29,336 nucleotides of DNA from CATZDY01 sp045599035 (lineage in GTDB: Bacteria > Bacillota > Desulfotomaculia > Desulfotomaculales > Desulfocucumaceae). A model generated the notes under the pieces. The model was not told the DNA's origin, made no database searches, and was given only the letters and a program-made list of their open reading frames with translations. Positions within the stretch are counted from its first letter, which is position 1, and every line of letters begins with the position of its first letter. The stretch covers positions 1 to 29,336 of the forward strand of contig JAZRVI010000005.1 of assembly GCA_045599035.1 (NCBI GenBank), in the 5' to 3' direction. Made by a program: the position numbers and the translations under genes. Below are positions 1 to 6,459 of this stretch, in pieces.

Positions 1-10
1 GAAAAATTTG

Positions 11-40
11 TTGACAAACCTGTTCAGGGCATGTTATATT
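11..40 (+). promoter_or_regulatory. Strong sigma-A-type promoter with no ORF directly behind it
   Basis: TTGACA at 11-16 is followed 18 bases later by TATATT at 35-40, with a TG at 32-33 that makes an extended -10. The expected transcript starts near 47 and would meet a hairpin terminator at 212-247. No credible ORF lies between, so the product would be a short untranslated RNA. Promoter calls in AT-rich DNA can be chance, but here both hexamers and the TG agree. Confidence 0.55.
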
Positions 41-46
41 CAGAAT

Positions 47-247
47 CAAAGGTTAAGTATTTTACTTTTTTTTACTTCATATATAATAAATGCTCTACGA
101 AAGTTCTGTTGTATAGCCTAATTTATATATATACTATATTATATATTATATGACATTATATGCTAAAAACGCCTTAAGCTTATCTGCAACTTAATTTCTC
201 ATAAAATGCTCAAAGCATCAGTCGATTTTCAACTGATGCCTTTTTAT
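47..247 (+). ncRNA. Candidate small untranslated RNA (unknown)
   Basis: About 200 bases lie between a good promoter (11-40) and an intrinsic terminator (212-247). There is no ORF with a ribosome site. The sequence is very AT-rich with a long TA-alternating stretch (about 122-152), and I do not recognise it as 6S, tmRNA, SRP RNA or RNase P RNA. It might instead be a promoter plus terminator left from an older gene order, or the leader of something lost. The call rests only on the promoter/terminator pair. Confidence 0.25.
212..247 (+). terminator. Intrinsic terminator
   Basis: GCATCAGT at 215-222 pairs perfectly with ACTGATGC at 232-239 around a 9-base loop. Three A residues precede the stem and a T-rich run follows (241-246). 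It would stop transcription from the promoter at 11-40 before the peptide gene at 365. Confidence 0.75.
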
Positions 248-312
248 TCTGAAGGCAGGAATAACGCCCCTGCAAAAGACAAGTCCTCCTCTGGCCAAAT
301 TATTTTTCGTCT

Positions 313-346
313 GATATAAAATACCGGGGGTTCAGCATAAGCTGAA
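313..346 (+). promoter_or_regulatory. Possible extended -10 promoter and leader hairpin for the 64-residue peptide gene
   Basis: TG at 312-313 precedes TATAAA at 315-320, but no good -35 is visible. A perfect small hairpin TTCAGC/GCTGAA (331-336 with 341-346) sits just before the ribosome site GGGGAGGG (351-358). The hairpin may tune translation; this is inference. Confidence 0.3.
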
Positions 347-364
347 AGCAGGGGAGGGATGACA

Positions 365-559
365 ATGCGGGTTTATATTATTCCCAGAAAGCCCTTGCTG
401 AAAAAGCTTTTTCTGCTGATTGCGGTTTTACTGCTGCTTTCTCTTTGGGTGGGCAGTCTGGTAGGAGCCGAAGAAGAAACAGCAGTACAGACCGAATGGC
501 TGGAAGTCAGCCTGCCTTTGGAAGGCGAACCGCTTTCAACTGAAACGCAAAGACCCTAA
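365..559 (+). CDS. Small membrane or exported peptide, unknown function
   Basis: This encodes 64 residues starting at ATG 365. The ATG at 359 abuts the ribosome site GGGGAGGG (351-358), so 365, with six bases of spacing, is the better start. The N-terminus is basic (about residues 1-14, with RK and KK). It is followed by a strongly hydrophobic leucine-rich segment (about 15-33) and an acidic tail, the layout of a signal peptide or single membrane anchor. No family is recognised. The last nine codons lie inside a 205-bp segment that is repeated at 1830-2034, so the gene end is part of the duplication. It may be the remnant of a longer exported protein whose downstream part was lost. It is followed by terminator-like stems inside the repeat. 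Confidence 0.5.
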   Translation: MRVYIIPRKPLLKKLFLLIAVLLLLSLWVGSLVGAEEETAVQTEWLEVSLPLEGEPLSTETQRP

Positions 560-561
560 AA

Positions 562-599
562 AAACAGCCCTGAACTCAAGTGAGTGCGGGGCTGGTTTT
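562..599 (+). terminator. Terminator for the 64-residue peptide gene
   Basis: CAGCCC (565-570) pairs with GGGCTG (589-594), flanked by A-rich DNA upstream and GGTTTT downstream. In copy 2 of the repeat the equivalent stem is longer (AACAGCCC with GGGCTGTT, then TTT), which suggests that copy is the better preserved terminator. Confidence 0.55.
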
Positions 600-646
600 G
601 TTCTTGTACTGCTGTAAAAGCAGAAACAGCTTTAAATGGGCAAAAC

Positions 647-679
647 AAAAGCGACCACTTTTTACAGTTGGTCGCTTTT
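647..679 (-). terminator. Terminator, probably bidirectional, downstream of the toxin gene
   Basis: The 11-base arms AAAAGCGACCA (647-657) and TGGTCGCTTTT (669-679) are perfectly complementary and bounded by A and T runs, so they could stop transcription from either side. On the minus strand it lies about 75 bases after the toxin stop codon. Confidence 0.65.
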
Positions 680-733
680 GAAAAGGTCAAATAAACTTTG
701 ATCCTTTACTACCCTTAAAATTTACATTACTCT

Positions 734-753
734 CAAACAAACAAACAAACAAA
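734..753. repeat. (CAAA)5 microsatellite
   Basis: There are five tandem CAAA units between repeat copy 1 and the toxin stop codon. The matching boundary of copy 2 carries a different tandem repeat (ACTCTCA x3), so the junction has been remodelled differently in the two copies. Confidence 0.85.
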
Positions 754-1029
754 CTAAAATTTACCAAAATACACTTCCTTGCGGTGTCCGATATTCAGAG
801 CAAGGATAACGAGCCTATCATCCTCTATCTGACAAATAAGCCTGTAATCGCCTATCCGATACCGCCATTGCCCGCTACGGTTCGCTGTAAGCCCTTTTCC
901 ATACTGGTGCGGGTCTGTACAGCCTTCAAGATTCTTATCAATCCATGCTTTTATCATGTGCTGGGTGTACTTGTCGAGCTTCTTGAACTCTTTATCAAAG
1001 CGTGAGGTCGTTTCAACGCTGTAACTCAT
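754..1029 (-). CDS. RelE/ParE-family toxin of a type II toxin-antitoxin module
   Basis: The 91-residue product fits the RelE superfamily, whose members cleave mRNA at the ribosome (RelE, YoeB) or, in ParE relatives, target gyrase. The sequence shows a helical N-terminal half with many Lys, then the conserved core WRYRIGDYRLIC (about residues 55-66) and the C-terminal motif NIGHRKEVY (about 79-87). Basic residues R56, R58, R63 and H82-R83 lie where RelE toxins keep catalytic side chains. The start codon overlaps the antitoxin stop as ATGA, so translation is coupled. The basic motifs favour an RNase of RelE type over a gyrase poison, but the exact target is inference. Confidence 0.85.
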   Translation of the reverse strand: MSYSVETTSRFDKEFKKLDKYTQHMIKAWIDKNLEGCTDPHQYGKGLTANRSGQWRYRIGDYRLICQIEDDRLVILALNIGHRKEVYFGKF

Positions 1030-1247
1030 AAATCACACTCTTTCCAAAGTTTGGAAACAGGTCTGCTCTTTTTCCCGTCTTTCACATACTCCCTATACGC
1101 TTCATCAGCAATGACAATATCGTATTCGTCCTCTATCCTCTCAAACAAGGCTCTTTTGAACGCTTCTCCAAGAGAAAGTGAATGAATTCTAGCGTAACTG
1201 TCAGCCAGCAGTTTTTCTTCTTCGGTAAGTCTGATTGAAAAAACCAT
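1026..1247 (-). CDS. RelB-like (ribbon-helix-helix) antitoxin
   Basis: The 73-residue product binds and neutralises the toxin encoded next to it. I start it at ATG 1247 (MVFSIRLTEEE), because AAAGGGG stands eight bases upstream; a longer reading from 1316 would run through the promoter and operator. The N-terminus (FSIRLTEEEKLLAD) is the DNA-binding strand and first helix typical of RelB/CopG-type ribbon-helix-helix proteins. The acidic middle (ERIEDEYD) and charged C-terminus would wrap the toxin. It lies first in the operon and overlaps the toxin gene by four bases. It probably represses its own promoter through the palindrome at 1267-1281. Confidence 0.8.
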   Translation of the reverse strand: MVFSIRLTEEEKLLADSYARIHSLSLGEAFKRALFERIEDEYDIVIADEAYREYVKDGKKSRPVSKLWKECDL

Positions 1248-1266
1248 AACATTAACCCCTTTCTTA

Positions 1267-1301
1267 TAATACATTGTATTACAATTTAAAGTTTTTGTCA
1301 A
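1267..1301 (-). promoter_or_regulatory. Promoter and autoregulatory operator of the toxin-antitoxin operon
   Basis: On the minus strand TTGACA (1301-1296) and TACAAT (1278-1273) are 17 bases apart. A palindrome with 7-base arms, TAATACA and TGTATTA around one base (1267-1281), covers the -10 element. Such a site fits a ribbon-helix-helix antitoxin that blocks its own promoter. Confidence 0.7.
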
Positions 1302-1325
1302 TTTAAAGTTCACCAATAAATCCTT

Positions 1326-1643
1326 TCATTTGTGAATTTTAGCACTAAAACCATCCAGGCCTTTTCTCATGTGATTGGATACTGAATCAGGTACGGATAG
1401 AACCTTCAATGCCAGGGAAATGTAGCCATAAACCGATTGTTCAGTAATGTTTCTGGTTATCAGCTCTTCCTCATTAAAAACTAGATATGTCCGGGACTTT
1501 GATAACTTTTCAAATTCAATGGCTCTGTTATGTAAAAAAAGCTCAATATCCTTATCTTGTGTACAAGAAAAAGAAGACAAGAGAAGTTTTAACACGCCGT
1601 GAGATAGTTTTATAATCATAATATAATCGGTCGCAGTCATCAT
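1326..1643 (-). pseudogene. Truncated GNAT-type acetyltransferase (N-terminal part only)
   Basis: This is an ORF of 105 residues. The segment LSSFSCTQDKDIELFLHNRA (about 22-41), followed by EFEKLSKSRTYLVFNEEEL, resembles from memory the N-terminal half of small GNAT proteins common in mobile regions of Firmicutes. That half ends around GFSAKIH, just where this ORF stops. The acetyl-CoA-binding C-terminal half should follow but is absent; the downstream DNA is the promoter of the toxin-antitoxin operon. There is no good ribosome site at ATG 1643, 1640 or 1619, which also suggests decay. It could still be expressed as a short protein. The family assignment is from pattern recognition, not a search. 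Confidence 0.5.
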
Positions 1644-1829
1644 AAAGGTTATTGGATAATAATCATCATTCAGTATTCATGCTGCATTATCAATATACTG
1701 AACGAAAGACTGCGGTTGCTTGCTGAAGCAGCCTAAAACTAAATATAAAGTAGGGATGGAATAGCCCAAACTCATACGCCTGTGGACATTGTGTAAGACT
1801 TGAGCTAACGATTATGTTAGCCAGGCAGT
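1644..1829. other. Gene-free stretch between the acetyltransferase remnant and repeat copy 2
   Basis: I see no ORF here. It contains inverted repeats TTCAGTAT/ATACTGAA (1669-1676 with 1695-1702) and a perfect small hairpin GCTAAC/GTTAGC (1804-1809 with 1816-1821) that ends nine bases before the direct repeat. The first may be an old operator of the acetyltransferase gene. The second may mark an insertion boundary. Together with the repeat copy, the gene-free interval runs to 2059. Confidence 0.4.
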
Positions 1830-2034
1830 GCTTTCAACTGAAACGCAAAGGCCTTAAAGAAACAGCCCTGAACTCAAGTGAGCGCGGGGCTGTTTTTGTT
1901 CTTGTACTGCTGTAAAAGCAGAAACAGCTTTAAATGGACAAAACAAAAGCGACCACTTTTTACAAATGATCGCTTTTGAAAAGGTCAAATAAAATTTGAC
2001 CCTTTACTACCCTTAAAATTTACATTACTCTCAA
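1830..2034. repeat. 205-bp direct repeat, copy 2
   Basis: This is the partner of 532-736. It retains the frame of the last codons of the 64-residue peptide gene (LSTETQRP then stop); the two differences in that stretch are synonymous. No upstream part of the gene precedes it; a stop codon lies nine codons earlier at 1801-1803. It provides the terminator stems downstream of the RNase J gene. Confidence 0.9.
1945..1977 (-). terminator. Terminator downstream of the RNase J gene
   Basis: This is the copy-2 version of the 647-679 inverted repeat. AAAAGCGACCA (1945-1955) pairs with TGATCGCTTTT (1967-1977) with one mismatch. Read on the minus strand it lies about 80 bases after the RNase J stop codon and ends in a T run. 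Confidence 0.6.
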
Positions 2035-2047
2035 CTCTCAACTCTCA
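2027..2047. repeat. ACTCTCA x3 tandem repeat
   Basis: There are three perfect 7-base units at the right edge of repeat copy 2; copy 1 has a single unit at 729-735. This is consistent with slippage or repair at a recombination junction. Confidence 0.85.
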
Positions 2048-2059
2048 AACTTATAAAGT

Positions 2060-3736
2060 TTAATCTCTATCACTGATTTCCATAATAATAGGTAAAATTA
2101 CCGGCCTTCTCTTGGTTTTTTCGTACAAAAATTTGCTTAAAACCTCTCGAATTACTGATTTTATGGTAGACCATTCCGGAATCCCCCGCCGCATACACTT
2201 CACCAAAGCAGCATCCACTTTTTCCCGAGCATCACCGAGCATTAATTCCGATTCCCGAACATAAACAAAGCCCCTGGAAACTAAATCTGGACCGGCTACA
2301 ATTGTTGCGGTTTGACGGTTTAAAGTAACCACTACAATTACAATTCCATCCTGAGAAAGCTGTTTCCGATCCCGCAGCACAATATTGCCTACATCACCAA
2401 TTCCCAACCCATCAATTAAGACCCGGCCTGAATTAACCTTACCGGCAAACCGTCCGTTTCGCCAAGAAAGTTCGATAATCTGACCATTTTCTGCAATAAA
2501 AGTATTCTTGGCGGGTATGCCAATTTCCTGAGCCAGGTGAGCGTGCTTAACCAACATCCGATGCTCTCCATGCACCGGAATAAAATATTGAGGACGAATC
2601 AAACGCAGCATTAATTTAAGCTCTTCCTGACTGGGGTGTCCACTGACATGAACAGCCGAGGAAGATTCATAGCTGACGGTTGCCCCCAACTTAAATAATT
2701 GATCAATAATCCGGGCTACCAGTTTTTCATTGCCCGGAATGGGCAAAGCGGAAATAATGACTGTATCTCCCGGCAGAATTTCCACCTGCCGATGATCACT
2801 CATGGCAATTCGGGTCAAAGCTGACATGGGTTCTCCCTGGCTTCCGGTGGTCAGAAAAACAATTTGATCCTTGGGAAGCTGCCGAGCTTCCTCCAAATCC
2901 ACCAGCGTATTCTCAGGAATGTGCATATAACCCAATTCTCTGGTAACATTTACAACATTAACCATACTGCGGCCAACCACAGCCACCTTGCGGCCATATT
3001 GATAGGCTGTATCAATTACCTGCTGCAAACGATGGACATTAGAAGCAAAGGTAGCCACAATGATTCTTTCCCGGGCGGTCTGGAAAGCTTCATTAAAGGT
3101 TTTGCCTACTACCTTTTCGGAAGGAGTTACTCCCGTTCTTTCCACATTGGTGCTGTCGGAAAGCAAGGCCAAAACTCCTTCTTCTCCCAATTGAGCCAGA
3201 CGATAAAAGTCGGTAATTTCATTATCCACCGGAGTAAGATCCAGCTTGAAATCCCCGGTATGCACAATAGTCCCAGCCGGAGTATGCACCGCTATGGCCA
3301 CAGAATCCGGGATGCTATGGGAAACCCGAATAAACTCCACTTTGAAGGGCTGAATCATAATTTGATCCCGGGGTTTAACTGGACACAATTTAACCGATTT
3401 GTCCATACCCTTTTCCTTCAGCTTGCCTTCCAAAAGCCCCAAAGTAAGCCGGGTTCCATAAACCGGCACATTAATTTGTTTCAGAACATAGGGCAAAGCC
3501 CCAATATGATCCTCGTGGCCATGTGTCAGAACAATTCCCCGCACCTGCTCCAGATTTTCCATTAAATAAGTAATATCTGGAATTACTACATCAATTCCCA
3601 GCAATTCTTCTTCGGGAAACATTAAACCACAGTCAATAACTAAAATATTTTCGCCGTATTTGATCGCCAACATATTTTTGCCAATTTCCCCTAATCCACC
3701 CAAAGGGATCAGAGAAACTCGGGGTTCTTTTAACAA
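2060..3736 (-). CDS. rnj: Ribonuclease J
   Basis: The 558-residue product has the usual RNase J length (B. subtilis J1 is about 555). It is a metallo-beta-lactamase/beta-CASP nuclease that degrades and processes mRNA and rRNA by 5'-to-3' exonuclease and endonuclease action. The zinc motif HGHEDH stands at residues 72-77 after LTHG. Further motifs are HTGDFKLD (about 159-166), VSGHPSQEEL in the beta-CASP part and PVHGEH near 388. The C-terminal domain typical of the family is present. The start is TTG at 3736 with AAGGAGGT nine bases upstream; no ATG fits. Its own promoter lies at 3817-3845. Paralogue identity (J1 or J2) cannot be told from one copy. Confidence 0.95.
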   Translation of the reverse strand: MLKEPRVSLIPLGGLGEIGKNMLAIKYGENILVIDCGLMFPEEELLGIDVVIPDITYLMENLEQVRGIVLTHGHEDHIGALPYVLKQINVPVYGTRLTLGLLEGKLKEKGMDKSVKLCPVKPRDQIMIQPFKVEFIRVSHSIPDSVAIAVHTPAGTIVHTGDFKLDLTPVDNEITDFYRLAQLGEEGVLALLSDSTNVERTGVTPSEKVVGKTFNEAFQTARERIIVATFASNVHRLQQVIDTAYQYGRKVAVVGRSMVNVVNVTRELGYMHIPENTLVDLEEARQLPKDQIVFLTTGSQGEPMSALTRIAMSDHRQVEILPGDTVIISALPIPGNEKLVARIIDQLFKLGATVSYESSSAVHVSGHPSQEELKLMLRLIRPQYFIPVHGEHRMLVKHAHLAQEIGIPAKNTFIAENGQIIELSWRNGRFAGKVNSGRVLIDGLGIGDVGNIVLRDRKQLSQDGIVIVVVTLNRQTATIVAGPDLVSRGFVYVRESELMLGDAREKVDAALVKCMRRGIPEWSTIKSVIREVLSKFLYEKTKRRPVILPIIMEISDRD

Positions 3737-3816
3737 TACCCCTGCACCTCCTTAAAAACAACCAAGAGAAGGCAGGTTAACTGTGGTGTTAAGCCGTTCA
3801 AAATCTACCGTTTATT

Positions 3817-3845
3817 ATTATAAGCAATTTTGCAGCACCTGGCAA
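3817..3845 (-). promoter_or_regulatory. Promoter of the RNase J gene
   Basis: On the minus strand TTGCCA (3845-3840) and a perfect TATAAT (3822-3817) are 17 bases apart. This gives an untranslated leader of about 75 bases before the TTG start. No hairpin terminator lies in the 128-base gap after the ferritin-like gene, so read-through from that gene is also possible. Confidence 0.7.
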
Positions 3846-3864
3846 GCCAATTTCTCAAAATAAC

Positions 3865-4377
3865 TTAGCCTAACTGCTTCAGATAATCCCGAAAAATTTG
3901 GGCGTGCAGCTTTTCATCTTCCGCAAATTGCCGCAGAATTTCAGCAATCCCTCGATCCGAGCTGCGTTCAGCCAGTTCCTGATAAAAACGAACCGCTCCT
4001 TCCTCGGCGGCCAGATTTGCCTGGAGCATAGTCATTAAATCCTGGGTATAGTTGGGAAAGCTGCCCTGCCAATAGCTGGCTTGTCTTTTTTCAATTTTCC
4101 AGCAGCGGGGATCTCCCCCCAAAGCTAAAATCAACTGTCCCAAGATTTCCAGATGGTGCATTTCCACCAAAGAAATCCGCCACAAAAGCCGGGCAAAATC
4201 ATTGCCTTGTTCCTCCAGAACCCAGTACTGATATAAATATTGATAAATTGCAGTCATTTCACTTCTTTCTCCGGCCAAAGCCTGGGAGAGTTGAGCCGCC
4301 AACAGCGGATTCTTTTTTTCTGCCTTAATCCGGGGATAGTCCTCCCGAACCGCCACCGCTACGCCATCTAAACGCAA
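3865..4377 (-). CDS. Ferritin-like diiron protein (rubrerythrin/bacterioferritin superfamily)
   Basis: The 170-residue product has two copies of the four-helix metal motif. Likely ligands are E37 or E40 (GERSEMTAIYQY), E72 with H75 (VEMHHLE), E125/E126 (AAEEGAVRFY) and E155 with H158 (EDEKLHAQIF). Such proteins hold a diiron or dimanganese centre and serve in peroxide removal or iron handling. No rubredoxin-type Cys4 domain is present, so it is not a full rubrerythrin. The start is TTG at 4377 behind AAGGGGGAA; the nearest ATG is out of frame. It is divergent from the alcohol dehydrogenase gene. A role in oxidative-stress defence is likely for an anaerobe but is inferred. It may be related to the CotJC/manganese-catalase group. 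Confidence 0.75.
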   Translation of the reverse strand: MRLDGVAVAVREDYPRIKAEKKNPLLAAQLSQALAGERSEMTAIYQYLYQYWVLEEQGNDFARLLWRISLVEMHHLEILGQLILALGGDPRCWKIEKRQASYWQGSFPNYTQDLMTMLQANLAAEEGAVRFYQELAERSSDRGIAEILRQFAEDEKLHAQIFRDYLKQLG

Positions 4378-4463
4378 ACAAATTCCCCCTTCTTGTTTTT
4401 AACCAAAATATGCCCCTTAGCAGCTTTCCAGACCGAAAATTTCTTCTGTTTGGGCTTAATTTG

Positions 4464-4472
4464 TGTTATAGT
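4464..4472 (+). promoter_or_regulatory. Extended -10 promoter for the alcohol dehydrogenase gene
   Basis: TGT at 4464-4466 directly precedes TATAGT at 4467-4472; the -35 is poor (TTCTGT at correct spacing). The ribosome site AAGGTGG follows at about 4481-4487, before ATG 4496. Confidence 0.45.
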
Positions 4473-4495
4473 AAAAACAAAAAGGTGGTTGCAAA

Positions 4496-5563
4496 ATGTT
4501 TAATTTACCGGTTAAGGTTGTTCCGGAATTAACGGTTGACCTCTTAACTGACCTGGGCAGCAAGGCTTTAATTGTTACCGGCCAATCCGCTAAGGCCAAT
4601 GGAATCTTAGCAGAAATTACCGCTGTTTTGAATCAGGCTCAAATTAAATGGCAGGTCTTTGATCAAGTGGAGCAAAACCCCAGCCTGGAAACTGTTTTTC
4701 GGGCTGCCCAGGAAAATCGAGCCTTTGCTCCGAATTGGGTTTTGGGTTTGGGCGGCGGTTCGCCTTTGGATGCTGCCAAAGCTATTAGCTTGCTTTTGGC
4801 CAATCCGGATTTAAAACCGGATATTTTATTTCAAGTGCAGGGACGCAGCTTTTTGCCTCTAATAGCCATTCCGACCACGGCAGGAACCGGCTCTGAGCTG
4901 ACTCCCTATGCCATTTTAACCGATCACCAACGCCAAACCAAGCAATCTTTAGCCCAAAGCCTTTTTCCGATTTTGGCTGTCCTCAATCCTCGTTATACTT
5001 GGAGTTTGCCTCCGGAAGTTACTTTAAATACGGCCAGCGATGCTTTTTCCCATTTGGTGGAAAGCTATTTAACCACTCGAGCCAATCCGCTTAGTGATGC
5101 CCTTAATGAAAGTGGCTTCCTGCTTTTTCAGCAGGTTCAAGCAGCCTTGCTCCAGCAGGAGTTCAGCCCGGAAATTCGAGCCAAATTACTTTATATGTCC
5201 GCTTTGGGCGGCATGGCCATAGCTCAAACTTCCACCAGCCTGCCCCATTTTTTAGGGTATGCTTTAACTTATTACCATAAAATAGCCCATGGTCAGGCTA
5301 ATGCTCTTTTGATGAGCGGATATTTGCAAAGCTTGAAAACTTCTTCTAAATTAAACCGTTTGTTGAGTTTAAGCGGTTTTGCCAATTTATCCGACCTGGA
5401 TCGATTTTTCCGCCAGCTTTTTCCCCAACGCCCTCAATTAAGCGAAGCCCAAATTCAGCATTACAGCCAACAAGCCAGCCAAAATGCTGCCAAATTAGCC
5501 ACCCATCCTTTACAGCTGACCGTTGCGGATTTGACCCAAATCTATCGGCAAATTAACTCTTAG
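4496..5563 (+). CDS. Iron-containing (group III) alcohol dehydrogenase
   Basis: The 355-residue product should catalyse NAD(P)H-dependent interconversion of an aldehyde and an alcohol in the cytoplasm. The nucleotide-binding signature GLGGGSPLDAAK is at 84-95 and PTTAGTGSE at 126-134. Metal ligands fit D182 and H186 (SDAFSHLVESY), H251 (PHFLGYALTYYH) and H265 (AHGQANAL). The C-terminal domain is slightly shorter than in typical family members of about 380-400 residues. Substrate cannot be predicted; butanol, 1,3-propanediol and phosphonoacetaldehyde-type enzymes share these motifs. The gene is followed after 14 bases by the metallophosphoesterase gene, so the two are probably co-transcribed. 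Confidence 0.9.
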   Translation: MFNLPVKVVPELTVDLLTDLGSKALIVTGQSAKANGILAEITAVLNQAQIKWQVFDQVEQNPSLETVFRAAQENRAFAPNWVLGLGGGSPLDAAKAISLLLANPDLKPDILFQVQGRSFLPLIAIPTTAGTGSELTPYAILTDHQRQTKQSLAQSLFPILAVLNPRYTWSLPPEVTLNTASDAFSHLVESYLTTRANPLSDALNESGFLLFQQVQAALLQQEFSPEIRAKLLYMSALGGMAIAQTSTSLPHFLGYALTYYHKIAHGQANALLMSGYLQSLKTSSKLNRLLSLSGFANLSDLDRFFRQLFPQRPQLSEAQIQHYSQQASQNAAKLATHPLQLTVADLTQIYRQINS

Positions 5564-5577
5564 CCCAAATTCTGGAG

Positions 5578-6408
5578 GTGAAACTGATAGTTTGGATTAT
5601 CTTTTTAATTGTGTATCTGCTTTTTATTGGAGCAGTTATTTCCATTATTCGCAGTTATTCCTTGCAGGTGGAAAATATTGAGCTTAATTTTCCTCATTGG
5701 CCACAGGAGCTGGACGGCCTGAAAATAGCTTTGCTCAGTGATTTACATCTGCCCTTAAATATGTTGAAAATTGAACAGCTTTTGCCAAAGCTGTCCGAAC
5801 AAAAGCCGGATGTGATTATGCTGGTCGGGGACATTGTGCATAAAAAAATGGAAGCAGATAAAACCGAATTGGCCGACCTCTTAAAACAATTGCGGGTTTT
5901 AGCTCCGGTCTATATGGTTCCAGGCAATCACGAACAAAATAATCCCCATTGGGAGCAGCAGGCTGAAATTTATCAAGAGCAGCAGGTTCCGGTTTTAAAC
6001 AACGATTTAATTCGCCTGCAAATCAAAAATGGTTCTCTGAGCATTTGGGGACTTAATTTGCCCCAAAAGGCTCCAACACCCAATCTGGATACCTTATTTC
6101 CGGACAAAGAAGCTGATTTGGCTCAAATTCTGCTTTCCCATCAGCCGGAACGCTGGCCAGCCTGCTGCCAGACCCAAAGCCGCCTGAATCCGGCTCTAAC
6201 CTTAAGCGGTCATGCTCATGGCGGTCAGTTTCGACTGCCCAAAGCTTTTTATGCTCCCCAGCAGGGACTTTTTCCCCAGTTTACTTCTGGACTTTATCAG
6301 CAGGAATCCGGAGCTTCTCTGGTAGTTAGTCGAGGCTTGGGCTACAGCTCTTTTCCCTTCCGAATTCATAACCGGATTCATCTGCCAATTATCACTATTC
6401 ACACCTAA
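5578..6408 (+). CDS. Membrane-anchored metallophosphoesterase (YkuE/YaeI-like)
   Basis: The 276-residue product has one N-terminal hydrophobic helix (about 4-24), then a calcineurin-type phosphoesterase domain. Metal motifs are SDLHLP (D55, H57), GDIVH (D85), GNHE (N117, H118), SHQPE (H188) and GHAHGGQ (H212, H214). Relatives act on phospholipid head groups or sugar-lipid pyrophosphates at the membrane; the substrate here is unknown. The start is unclear: the only standard codon at the 5' end, GTG 5578, lies inside the ribosome site GGAGGTGA (5574-5581). CTG 5584, or another non-standard codon slightly downstream, would have better spacing. It ends just before a strong bidirectional terminator. 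Confidence 0.85.
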   Translation: MKLIVWIIFLIVYLLFIGAVISIIRSYSLQVENIELNFPHWPQELDGLKIALLSDLHLPLNMLKIEQLLPKLSEQKPDVIMLVGDIVHKKMEADKTELADLLKQLRVLAPVYMVPGNHEQNNPHWEQQAEIYQEQQVPVLNNDLIRLQIKNGSLSIWGLNLPQKAPTPNLDTLFPDKEADLAQILLSHQPERWPACCQTQSRLNPALTLSGHAHGGQFRLPKAFYAPQQGLFPQFTSGLYQQESGASLVVSRGLGYSSFPFRIHNRIHLPIITIHT

Positions 6409-6411
6409 AAG

Positions 6412-6450
6412 AAATCCTCGCTGTCCCTCAAGGGACAGTGAGGATTTTTT
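6412..6450. terminator. Bidirectional terminator between the metallophosphoesterase gene and hydF
   Basis: CTGTCCC (6421-6427) pairs with GGGACAG (6432-6438) around TCAA, and the stem continues through a G-T wobble to ATCCTC/GAGGAT. T6 follows on the plus strand. On the minus strand the stem is followed by TTTCTTTT, so it can end both convergent transcripts. Confidence 0.85.
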
Positions 6451-6459
6451 ACATCATTA

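Larger units (their letters stand above)
532..736. repeat. 205-bp direct repeat, copy 1
   Basis: It aligns without gaps to 1830-2034 with 11 differences by my count (about 95% identity). It contains the last codons of the 64-residue peptide gene, a GC-rich terminator stem, a CTGCT/AGCAG mini-hairpin and a strong inverted repeat (647-679). It directly follows the 3' end of the toxin gene (read on the minus strand), and (CAAA)5 lies between them at 734-753. Copy 2 has the same position relative to the RNase J gene. Confidence 0.9.

Noticed and set aside
122..152. TA-alternating stretch as an origin or cruciform element
   Set aside because: It is a low-complexity AT run without accompanying iterons or initiator gene.
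784..1005. 73-residue plus-strand ORF opposite the toxin gene
   Set aside because: It is an antisense shadow; the minus-strand product has clear RelE motifs and a coupled antitoxin.
532..2034. Reading the repeat-bounded block as an insertion sequence or integrated element
   Set aside because: There is no transposase or integrase, no terminal inverted repeats and no short target duplication; the repeats are in direct orientation and contain host terminators.
2864..3565. 233-residue plus-strand ORF opposite the RNase J gene
   Set aside because: It is an antisense shadow of a highly conserved gene, with no ribosome site or recognisable domain.
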